Of a stretch of DNA of 32,756 nt, positions 1 through 7,306 are shown one piece after another (the stretch's first letter is position 1; every line of letters starts with the position of its first letter). The stretch is from positions 1-32,756 of the forward strand of contig JAFAVP010000209.1 in assembly GCA_019242395.1 (NCBI GenBank). The letters are read 5' to 3'. A program made the translations under genes and the position numbers. Origin of the DNA: Alphaproteobacteria bacterium (GTDB lineage Bacteria > Pseudomonadota > Alphaproteobacteria > Micropepsales > Micropepsaceae). The notes below the pieces were generated by a model. It was not told the origin of the DNA. It ran no database searches and saw nothing but the letters and a program-made list of their open reading frames with translations.

Positions 1-48
1 GGATACCTCACAAAGCCGCAGACGCCACGCCAGTTAGCTAATGCGTTC

Positions 49-73
49 ATCCGTTGGCGTAGGGCCAACGGAT
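49..73. repeat. Perfect 10-bp inverted repeat with 5-nt loop (ATCCGTTGGC-gtagg-GCCAACGGAT)
   Basis: Read directly; no T-tract follows, so function (terminator or other) is unclear. Confidence 0.75.
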
Positions 74-79
74 TTGCTG

Positions 80-220
80 TCACGCCTTTCCGCCGACCTT
101 TTTGGGGGAAGAAGGCTTGGCGCGACTCGGTTTAGCCTTTGCTTTCAGCGGTGCATGCGGTTTCGGCGGCGTTTTCAGCAGCCGCTTTAGAACTTCGTCC
201 ACGCGCTTGTAGTCGGTCAT
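80..220 (-). CDS. Candidate 46-aa basic small protein (MTDYKRVDEVLKRLLKTPPKPHAPLKAKAKPSRAKPSSPKKVGGKA)
   Basis: Manual minus-strand translation, ATG to TGA; below the ORF-track size cutoff; Lys/Pro-rich tail; divergent from the 236 ORF. Confidence 0.5.
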   Translation of the reverse strand: MTDYKRVDEVLKRLLKTPPKPHAPLKAKAKPSRAKPSSPKKVGGKA

Positions 221-235
221 ATTGGGGGACATACC

Positions 236-1015
236 ATGTTTGAGAGCGCATATCTAAAGATCGATCGGGCCAAAAAGCATGTCCATGATCTGCAAACGCT
301 CCTCCACAAATATGCGAATGCCGCCCGGATAGAGTTCGAACCGGAAGGCCGCTTCATCACCGTGTACGTTGACCCGAAGGTCGAAGTGGACTCCGCGCTT
401 GTGATCGGAGATGCCGCCCACAACCTCCGATCCGCTCTGGATCACGCGTACTGGGAACTCCTTGGGATCGACACTGGTGGTAAACAGCCCAAAGGAGCCA
501 CGCTGCCAATTCATTGCGACGGGACTGGGGAGAGTTACGAAGGCTCCATAAAAGGAATAAAAAAGGCTACCCCCAGTATCCGCGAGGACACGATCAAGCT
601 CCTTACGAGTCTCGAAGCATACGGCGGTTGGGACAATCGCCTGTGTGCCCTTCATTCGCTCGACATCGGAGACAAGCACAAGCTGCTTACCACGGTCTTC
701 AGCATCACATCGCTGCGTGAGTGCATAGTTATAAAGCCGGACGGGACCAGAGAACCCTGGAGGCGCCTTGGAACATTCTTTTTCAACAAGGTTGACGGCA
801 GCGCGGTCATCACTCCCTTTGATAAGGGGGACAGGTTCGACATACACAGCAAGCCCCAACCGGCCTTGAACATACTTTTCGGCGATATCGAGTACCTCGA
901 TATCCAGAATGTCATGACGGGATTCGTCATTCTGGAGCGCGAGGTTCGTTCCGTGCTGAAACGCATGGAGACCATGCTGGAGCGCCGGGGCGGGACAATG
1001 GGACAGGGCTCATAG
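236..1015 (+). CDS. Hypothetical protein with GDAAHNLRSALDH motif
   Basis: 259-aa ORF; motif resembles one recalled in widespread hypothetical proteins; followed by a strong hairpin. Confidence 0.75.
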   Translation: MFESAYLKIDRAKKHVHDLQTLLHKYANAARIEFEPEGRFITVYVDPKVEVDSALVIGDAAHNLRSALDHAYWELLGIDTGGKQPKGATLPIHCDGTGESYEGSIKGIKKATPSIREDTIKLLTSLEAYGGWDNRLCALHSLDIGDKHKLLTTVFSITSLRECIVIKPDGTREPWRRLGTFFFNKVDGSAVITPFDKGDRFDIHSKPQPALNILFGDIEYLDIQNVMTGFVILEREVRSVLKRMETMLERRGGTMGQGS

Positions 1016-1022
1016 CCATCTC

Positions 1023-1074
1023 TCCGGACCCTCCGTGGGAAATATCAGCGAATTGTATGCCCGGAGGGTCCGGA
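1023..1074. repeat. Perfect 13-bp inverted repeat, 26-nt loop (TCCGGACCCTCCG ... CGGAGGGTCCGGA)
   Basis: Read directly, begins 8 nt after the 236-1015 ORF stop. Confidence 0.85.
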
Positions 1075-1132
1075 ACCTGAGAAGCGTCGGCCTGTCCGGC
1101 CGAATCCTAAACTGCGTTTCTCAAGTATACAA

Positions 1133-1145
1133 TCGCCAATTCCGC
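1133..1145. repeat. Left copy of 13-bp direct repeat TCGCCAATTCCGC (probable target-site duplication or target sequence)
   Basis: Identical to 3985-3997. Confidence 0.8.
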
Positions 1146-1146
1146 C

Positions 1147-1159
1147 CACTTGCCATACC
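1147..1159 (+). repeat. Left terminal inverted repeat CACTTGCCATACC
   Basis: 12/13 match to the minus strand of 3967-3979. Confidence 0.75.
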
Positions 1160-1178
1160 AAGGCCCAAGAGCTAGCAA
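1150..1178 (+). promoter_or_regulatory. Promoter-like boxes in the left end: TTGCCA-17-TAGCAA
   Basis: Same geometry as the right-end promoter; -10 match is weak. Confidence 0.3.
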
Positions 1179-1259
1179 ATGGCCAGGGAACCCGCCGTTT
1201 GGCCGGCTGGCCACCATGATAGTCTCCAGCCCGGACGGCTCTGGAGCCTTTGGGACATC

Positions 1260-2123
1260 ATGAATAACTACGGCGCCCTATTGGTTGGCTTAGGTGCATC
1301 AATTGCACACGCTGGGAATGGTGCGCTCCTCCGTGGCCTCTCCGAAAGTCAGCGCGACATCCTCGTCAGGAAAGAGCCGTCAGGATGGTTTAGGCGGCTG
1401 TATTTCGGTCAGGATCACGTTCTCACGAATGTGCTGGCTGGTTTCGCCACGGCAAACGAACGCAATCTGGAAGGCGCCGAACAGGCCCTCAAGGGCGTGC
1501 TGGAGGATTGTAAGCGGCTGGCGCTGCCCGTTTCCGCAAGGTTGCTTGAGCGGGCCTTAGCAAGCCCCCCCAAGACGCTAGCGGAGTATGAACAGATTAC
1601 CCTTTCGCTTATGGCAGAATTGCAGACAAAGCTATTTGTCTACATTGAGCACGAACGGTGCGGCCTGTACGAGAAGGAAGACATCCTTTCACCTGAATGC
1701 GGCACCAAATTCCCTAGCTGCTTGCGGGAATTGAAAGAGGCGGCCAACGCATTTGTCTTTGGATTGCCCACGGCATGTGTCTTCCATTCGATGCGGGCGG
1801 CAGAACTGGGCGCACGCGCATTGGCACACGATTTGGGTGTTTCGTTTCCCTACCCTCTAGAACTGGCCGACATGCATTGCGTCCTGGACCAGATTGAATC
1901 CAAGATTCTCGCAAAGAAAAACCTGCCGAAGAGCGCTGACAAGGATGGGCAGCTTAAGTTCTATTCGGAGGCCGCAGCACAGTTTCGCTACTTCAAAGAT
2001 GCGTGGCGAGTGCGCGTTGCCCACGCGCGGGAGTCATTCACGGACAAGCAGGCCCTATCAATTCTAGATCATGTCCGCGACTTGCTTGAGGTGCTTTCGC
2101 AGCGCCTCACGGAACCGTTTTAG
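1260..2123 (+). CDS. Hypothetical passenger protein, HEPN-like R-X4-H motif near C-terminus
   Basis: ORF open from 1179; start at 1260 (MNNYG) preferred because 1179 directly abuts the putative -10 box; RVRVAH at 2007-2024. Confidence 0.65.
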   Translation: MNNYGALLVGLGASIAHAGNGALLRGLSESQRDILVRKEPSGWFRRLYFGQDHVLTNVLAGFATANERNLEGAEQALKGVLEDCKRLALPVSARLLERALASPPKTLAEYEQITLSLMAELQTKLFVYIEHERCGLYEKEDILSPECGTKFPSCLRELKEAANAFVFGLPTACVFHSMRAAELGARALAHDLGVSFPYPLELADMHCVLDQIESKILAKKNLPKSADKDGQLKFYSEAAAQFRYFKDAWRVRVAHARESFTDKQALSILDHVRDLLEVLSQRLTEPF

Positions 2124-2301
2124 AGGTGACGCGCTTGAACGCCCTGTCGAAATCCTTCGGGTCTTTGGAAGCCTCGGCCTCGCGAGCCGCTTCTAGGAAG
2201 CGGGCATATTGGGCTTCTTTGTCGCCCGCCCCTTTCGGAACGGCCTTCGATTTCGCGCTACGGGACGGCGGTTTGCGCTTTGACGCTGATTTGCGAGGCA
2301 T
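2107..2301 (-). CDS. Small basic protein (MPRKSASKRKPPSRSAKSKAVPKG...)
   Basis: 64-aa ORF, Lys/Arg/Ser-rich N-terminus, same strand as tnp and GIY-YIG; ORF extends to 2328. Confidence 0.55.
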   Translation of the reverse strand: MPRKSASKRKPPSRSAKSKAVPKGAGDKEAQYARFLEAAREAEASKDPKDFDRAFKRVTSKTVP

Positions 2302-2452
2302 GTCGCAATGATAGCAGCCCTCGCCCATTCTGTGAAATTGGCAGTGAGCAATTTCCTTTGGAAGATGCTCACGCCACAGTTTAACGCCCGTCTGACCGAC
2401 CGGCTTTTAGACTTTTATGACGGCCTGCTTGAACGCGGCCAGATTGCAGCCC

Positions 2453-2806
2453 CTACGCCCGGAGCAATGAGGTTAGCAGCGTCGAAGACTGATGCTGGAC
2501 ATTCATTGGCGGGCACAGCGATCCAATTAGGTCGCGTTCTACCCTTTGCCGGTCGGCCTGATTTGCGGAAGACACAAGGGCCAGAACATGTGTAGCGCCA
2601 AGCCGCACAGCCTCATTCCAGCGTTCATGGGTGCAAAAGCGGTCCTTCGCGTTTTCGCTCTCGCCAACATAGAGCGCCTTCCAGAACAGCGGCATCCGGT
2701 GCGCAAAGATGTAGATAACTGGCACGGGATTCCAGTTATCGCTCATCTGATAAATGCCGAAATTGTAGATAGCGCCCGATGCGCCAGTGACAGTCATGTT
2801 TTCCAT
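2453..2806 (-). CDS. GIY-YIG nuclease-like protein, 117 aa
   Basis: IYIF...ALYVGES, DRF, ERDLI, PPMN signatures; ATG at 2806 preceded by AAGGAGG (2812-2818). Confidence 0.7.
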   Translation of the reverse strand: MENMTVTGASGAIYNFGIYQMSDNWNPVPVIYIFAHRMPLFWKALYVGESENAKDRFCTHERWNEAVRLGATHVLALVSSANQADRQRVERDLIGSLCPPMNVQHQSSTLLTSLLRA

Positions 2807-2904
2807 GTCGGCCTCCTTCGCCGATGTGAGTTGCGGGGCGGCAGCCGATCTCGCGAATCGGTTTGCCGTCGCCGCAACAATGACATGTGCAAGGGGGTGA
2901 GGTG

Positions 2905-2923
2905 CGAATCCGTGGCGGATTCG
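2905..2923. repeat. Perfect 8-bp hairpin CGAATCCG-TGG-CGGATTCG
   Basis: Lies between the tnp stop and the GIY-YIG start. Confidence 0.7.
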
Positions 2924-2986
2924 TTCTATCCATCCACAGGCTTGTTTAGCCGCCTCACCCAATACCGCGCCAATTCGCGGAAAGTC

Positions 2987-3928
2987 TTAAAACGGCGGGG
3001 CTTGGTCACTAGTCGTTTGGTAGGTCAGCCGCTTGCCGACTGCCCCTGCCAGCGCGATCTCCGAACGCATAACGTCATTCACGCCAAGCCGCTCGCGGGT
3101 GTTCTGCCGGAAATCAAATTCCGCCAGATAGCGGTCAAGGTGGCGCTCCGAAACGTGCTGATAGGTGCCGACCATTCCGCGCTTAAACACGCTGAAAAAG
3201 TCTTCAAGGGTATTGGTATGCACGTCGCCATCAGTGACGTATTCCTTGGAGTGGTCCACCCATTGGTGCTTGCTGGCGTACAGCGGAACGGTGCTGCGAT
3301 AGGCTTGAGCCCCGTCAGTGACCAAGCGGCTTTTCGGATCAACATTCCGCCAAAGCGCGGATTTGATCTGGTGCATGTTGGCTCCGTCAATCCGCATGGA
3401 ACGGGTGTTTCCGCCGCGCTCCACAAGGCTCAGGACAGCTACGCAGTGAGCGTTGCCGCTGGCGCCACGGCGCTTGCGGGTGTGGCGCGAATTGGTCAGG
3501 AAGTTTTCATCCGCTTCCACAGTGTTGCCCTCGCCGCCCAGCTTGGAGCCTTCCGCTGGCTTCATTATCTCGCGAATGCGATGGGTCAGAAACCACGCGG
3601 TTTTCATGGAACAGCGCAGCAGCCGCTGTATCTGCCGGGTCGAAATTCCCTTTTTGGACGCGCACATAAGGTGGATTACCTGAAGCCACAGATGAAGCGG
3701 CAGGTGACTGGACTCGAAAATGGTCCCCATGCGCACGGTGAAGGGCTTCTTGCACTCGTAGCACTTGTGAAGGCCGGGGCGAGTGGTCTTGCCCGCAAGG
3801 CGGCCCACGCGTTCGCCAGAGCCGCAGAACGGGCACTTAGGGCCGTTCGGCCACAGGTGGCTTTCGACATACGCGAAAGCGGCGTTTTCGTCTTGAAAGT
3901 GCGGGGCGGAAAGGACGTTGCGGGCCAT
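2987..3928 (-). CDS. tnp: IS1595 family (ISXO2-like) transposase
   Basis: N-terminal CPFC...CYEC zinc ribbon, VEADE, VTDGAQAY, HTNTLEDFFSVFKRG; full-length. Confidence 0.92.
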   Translation of the reverse strand: MARNVLSAPHFQDENAAFAYVESHLWPNGPKCPFCGSGERVGRLAGKTTRPGLHKCYECKKPFTVRMGTIFESSHLPLHLWLQVIHLMCASKKGISTRQIQRLLRCSMKTAWFLTHRIREIMKPAEGSKLGGEGNTVEADENFLTNSRHTRKRRGASGNAHCVAVLSLVERGGNTRSMRIDGANMHQIKSALWRNVDPKSRLVTDGAQAYRSTVPLYASKHQWVDHSKEYVTDGDVHTNTLEDFFSVFKRGMVGTYQHVSERHLDRYLAEFDFRQNTRERLGVNDVMRSEIALAGAVGKRLTYQTTSDQAPPF

Positions 3929-3947
3929 GACTATCTCCTACCCGCTC

Positions 3948-3976
3948 AATCTAGTTATTGGGGTTAGGTATGTCAA
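3948..3976 (-). promoter_or_regulatory. Sigma70-type promoter for transposase: TTGACA-17-TAGATT
   Basis: Minus-strand boxes at 3971-3976 and 3948-3953, overlapping the right inverted repeat. Confidence 0.6.
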
Positions 3977-3979
3977 GTG
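3967..3979 (-). repeat. Right terminal inverted repeat (minus strand CACTTGACATACC)
   Basis: 12/13 match to 1147-1159. Confidence 0.75.
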
Positions 3980-3984
3980 TAACG

Positions 3985-3997
3985 TCGCCAATTCCGC
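3985..3997. repeat. Right copy of 13-bp direct repeat TCGCCAATTCCGC
   Basis: Identical to 1133-1145. Confidence 0.8.
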
Positions 3998-4015
3998 GTG
4001 TTGGCTGCCGGGGCC

Positions 4016-4300
4016 CTACAGCCGCTCCCAGAATCGCGGCTCCTGGGTGTAGCAGCGCTCATCCATCTGGCTGCACAGCGGCCTCAGCTTGAAGCGCTCT
4101 GCCTGCATGCATTCCAGAATGTAGCGTGGTACGAGCGTGCCCATCTTGCTGTGGCGCTGATGCGCCTCGCTGCGCCAGCCCGGCGCCTGCTTGTCGAGCT
4201 GGGCATAACAGGCGGTCATGGTAGCATGGGCGCCTGGGGGCCTGCCGCAAGCCGAAAGACAGATTGCGGTCATCGCGAGGACTCCTGCCAGTCTGCCCAT
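4016..4300 (-). CDS. Putative lipoprotein of unknown function
   Basis: MGRLAGVLAMTAICLSAC lipobox-type signal; ORF extends upstream to 4369. Confidence 0.6.
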   Translation of the reverse strand: MGRLAGVLAMTAICLSACGRPPGAHATMTACYAQLDKQAPGWRSEAHQRHSKMGTLVPRYILECMQAERFKLRPLCSQMDERCYTQEPRFWERL

Positions 4301-4532
4301 GCGGTATGGCGGCTGTGTGCCGGCCGGCGACGCTGTTATCACCATTAAAGTCCTGACTATTTCCAGCATATTGTCAGTAGCGGGAGGTTCTGTCTGCCGG
4401 TTTCAATCATGTCCATCTTTCACTTTCCTTTTTTGCCGATATACGCCGAACCTGCGTGGACCACGAAAGCGGAGCGGCGACGGAGAATGCCGGGAAATTG
4501 GGTTGGCTGCTGAATCAGATTATGATGCCGAC

Positions 4533-6131
4533 ATGAGCCTTGCCACCGTCGCTGCTGCCTCGGGCGAAGAGATCGTGCCGTTCGACATCACGCGGGCGGA
4601 GAAGTCCATCTTTGACGCGCTCATCGGTGCCCGTGCGCAATATGGCGGCAAGCGGGTCGCCATCGTCGATGGTGATGAGCGCGTGTTCAGCTACGACGAC
4701 CTGGTCCGCATGTCGCTCGCCCTTGGGCATGCGCTGAAGAAAGGTACCCGCCCGGGTGAAGCGGTCGGCGTGATGCTGCCGACCAGCGCAGGCGCTGTGC
4801 TGACCTTCTTCGCCATCGGTGCCTTCGGCCGCGTGCCGGCCATGCTGAACTTCACCGCCGGTGCCGCCGGCCTCAAATCGGCGCTGCGCATCGCCAAGGC
4901 CCGGCGGGTCCTCACCGCCCGGCGTTTTGTGGAAATTGCCAAGCTGGAGGGCCTCATTGCGGAACTCAGCCAGGCGGCCGACATCGTCTACCTCGAGGAC
5001 GTCCGCGAGAACGTTTCGCTGCACGACAAGGCGGTGGCCGCAATAGGCCAGTTCGTGCCTTCTCTGGTCATCTCGCGCGCCGCGCACGACACGCCTGCCA
5101 CCATACTGTTCACCTCTGGCACGGAGGGCGAGCCCAAAGGCGTTGCGCTGTCGCATCGGAACCTGCTTGCCAATGTAGAGCAGGTCCGCTCGCACATCGC
5201 GCTCTATCCCACAGACGTGCTGTTCAACCCCCTGCCTACATTCCACTGCTTCGGGCTGACGGTCGGCGCGCTGATGCCGCTGTTCCTGGGCATCAAGGCG
5301 GTGTTCCATCCCACGCCCTTGCAGCCGCACGAAATCGTGCGGCGGATCAAGGCCTCCGGCGCCACCATCCTGCTTTCGACCGACACCTTCATCTCCCAAT
5401 ATGCGCGCGCCGGCGAACAGGGGGACTTGAGTTCCTTGCGCTTATCGGTTTGCGGCGCCGAGCGGCTGCGCGACGAAACGCGCGCACTCTTCCGCCGCAA
5501 GTATGCCATTGAGCTGCTCGAGGGCTACGGCGTGACGGAGGCTTCGCCCGTGGTGGCGGCGAACCAGCCAGGCGCCAATCGCCACGGCACAGTGGGGCGG
5601 CTGATGCAGGGGATTCAGTCCAAGCTCGAGTTCGTAGAGGGAATCCCTGGCGCCGGCCGGCTCTTCATCAAAGGCCCGAACGTGATGATGGGTTACATGC
5701 TGGCCAGCAATCCCGGCATGATCGCGGCCTTGCCCGACGGCTGGCACGACACCGGCGATGTGGTGAGCATCGACGAGGAAGGATTCATCTCCATCAAGGG
5801 CCGCATGAAGCGGTTCGCCAAAGTCGGCGGAGAGATCGTGTCGCTGGCCGTGGTGGAGAATGTGGCATCTGCCCTATGGCCGGATCACGCGCACGCCGCG
5901 ATTGCGACACCTGATCCCCGGAAAGGGGAGCAGGTGGTGTTGGTGACGACCAACGCGGAGGCGTCACGCCACGATCTGGTCGGATGGGTGCACAATCATG
6001 GGGTGCCGGAGATTGCCCTGCCCCGGCGTATCGTCACGGTGGAGTGCATTCCGGTGCTGGGTACCGGCAAAACAGATTACGTGAAGGTGCAAAACATGGT
6101 GCAGGATCAGTTGGCGCAAACCGCCGCCTGA
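4533..6131 (+). CDS. AMP-binding acyl-CoA/acyl-ACP synthetase (Aas synthetase-like)
   Basis: TILFTSGTEGEPKGVALSH, ELLEGYGVTEASPVV, DGWHDTGDV, ...VLGTGKTDY; start MSLATV. Confidence 0.88.
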   Translation: MSLATVAAASGEEIVPFDITRAEKSIFDALIGARAQYGGKRVAIVDGDERVFSYDDLVRMSLALGHALKKGTRPGEAVGVMLPTSAGAVLTFFAIGAFGRVPAMLNFTAGAAGLKSALRIAKARRVLTARRFVEIAKLEGLIAELSQAADIVYLEDVRENVSLHDKAVAAIGQFVPSLVISRAAHDTPATILFTSGTEGEPKGVALSHRNLLANVEQVRSHIALYPTDVLFNPLPTFHCFGLTVGALMPLFLGIKAVFHPTPLQPHEIVRRIKASGATILLSTDTFISQYARAGEQGDLSSLRLSVCGAERLRDETRALFRRKYAIELLEGYGVTEASPVVAANQPGANRHGTVGRLMQGIQSKLEFVEGIPGAGRLFIKGPNVMMGYMLASNPGMIAALPDGWHDTGDVVSIDEEGFISIKGRMKRFAKVGGEIVSLAVVENVASALWPDHAHAAIATPDPRKGEQVVLVTTNAEASRHDLVGWVHNHGVPEIALPRRIVTVECIPVLGTGKTDYVKVQNMVQDQLAQTAA

Positions 6132-7277
6132 TCAGATCGCTCCCGCATCCCTCAAGGCTCGGATCTCCTCAGCCGAAAAGCTCCAATCTGACAAGACCCG
6201 CTCGCTGTCCGGGGGGTGGGGAGCTGTGGGCGTTCCGGGGGCGGTGCGGCTGAATCGCGGCGCGGGCGCGGGTTGCACGATTCCATCAACCTCCACGAAG
6301 GTGTTTCGCGCGGCATTGTGTGAATGCGCGGGCGCCTCACTGAGCGATAACACCGGCGCATAGCAAGTGTCGGTCCCAAGCAGGATGGCATCCCATTCGT
6401 CTCGCGTTTTGGCGCGGATGACGGCTGCGAGTTTCTCCTTCAGCGTAGGCCAGCGCGAGCGGTCCATCTGAAGATCGAATTCCGGATCGGCGATCCCTGT
6501 CTTCTGCAACAGCTCCCGATAGAACTGTGGCTCGATGGCGCCGATCGCCACGTACTTGCCATCGCGCGTTTCATACGTGTCGTAGAAGGGGGCGCCGGAA
6601 TCCAGCAGGTTCACCCCGCGCGCGTCCTGCCAGATGCCGGAGGCGAGCATGCCATAAAAGACCCCCATCAGCGACGCCGCACCGTCGGTCATCGCGGCAT
6701 CGATGACCTGCCCTTTTCCGGAGGTTCGCGCCTCCAGAATTCCGCAAACCATGCCGAAGGCGAGATAAAGCGCGCCGCCGCCGAAATCGCCCGCCAGATT
6801 GAGTGGCGGTACCGGCTTTCCGCCGGCGCTTCCGATCGCATGCAGGGCACCCGACAGCGCGATGTAGTTAATGTCGTGGCCGGCAGCGTGCGCCAGCGGC
6901 CCTGTCTGGCCCCAGCCCGTGATGCGTCCGTAAACCAGCTTTGGATTGCGGGCGAAGCAAGTTTCGGGTCCAAGCCCCAGCCGTTCCATCACGCCCGGAC
7001 GGAAGCCCTCGATCAGCCCGTCGGCTTTCTCAATCAGCTTAAGTGCAGCTTCAACCGCTTCCGGTTTCTTCAGATCCAGCGCGAGCGCTTGCCGGCCGCG
7101 CAGGTATACCTCGGCCTTGTTGGGCAGGCGCCCGCCCTTGCGGTCAATGCGCAGCACCTGCGCTCCCATGTCGGCGAACAGCATGGCCGCAAAGGGACCG
7201 GGGCCTAGCCCCGCAAACTCAACAATTTTGATGCCTTTCAGTGGCCCCACTTCGCGGCTCCACATTGCCGCAGCCAC
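6132..7277 (-). CDS. CaiB/BaiF family CoA transferase (alpha-methylacyl-CoA racemase-like)
   Basis: [32 protein letters not shown]; possible start at 7265. Confidence 0.9.
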   Translation of the reverse strand: MAAAMWSREVGPLKGIKIVEFAGLGPGPFAAMLFADMGAQVLRIDRKGGRLPNKAEVYLRGRQALALDLKKPEAVEAALKLIEKADGLIEGFRPGVMERLGLGPETCFARNPKLVYGRITGWGQTGPLAHAAGHDINYIALSGALHAIGSAGGKPVPPLNLAGDFGGGALYLAFGMVCGILEARTSGKGQVIDAAMTDGAASLMGVFYGMLASGIWQDARGVNLLDSGAPFYDTYETRDGKYVAIGAIEPQFYRELLQKTGIADPEFDLQMDRSRWPTLKEKLAAVIRAKTRDEWDAILLGTDTCYAPVLSLSEAPAHSHNAARNTFVEVDGIVQPAPAPRFSRTAPGTPTAPHPPDSERVLSDWSFSAEEIRALRDAGAI

Positions 7278-7306
7278 TCTCTCACAGCCAAGCAGTGGAC
7301 GTAAGG

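Larger units (their letters stand above)
1146..3984 (-). mobile_element. IS1595-type transposon with passenger genes (boundaries within a few nt)
   Basis: IS1595-like transposase; 12/13 inverted repeats at 1147-1159 and 3967-3979; 13-bp direct repeats immediately outside. Confidence 0.7.

Noticed and set aside
2736-2933. 65-aa minus ORF with CTCHCCGDGKPIREIGC zinc-knuckle-like motif
   Set aside because: Overlaps the GIY-YIG start and its strong Shine-Dalgarno in another frame; too weak to call
2968-2980. CGCCAATTCGCGG resembling the transposon-flanking direct repeat
   Set aside because: Only a 9-bp match to the core; internal to the element, likely chance
2546-3967. 473-aa + strand ORF
   Set aside because: Antisense to the well-supported IS1595 transposase and GIY-YIG genes; no recognisable motifs
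4515-5399. 294-aa minus-strand ORF
   Set aside because: Antisense to the AMP-binding synthetase gene; composition artefact
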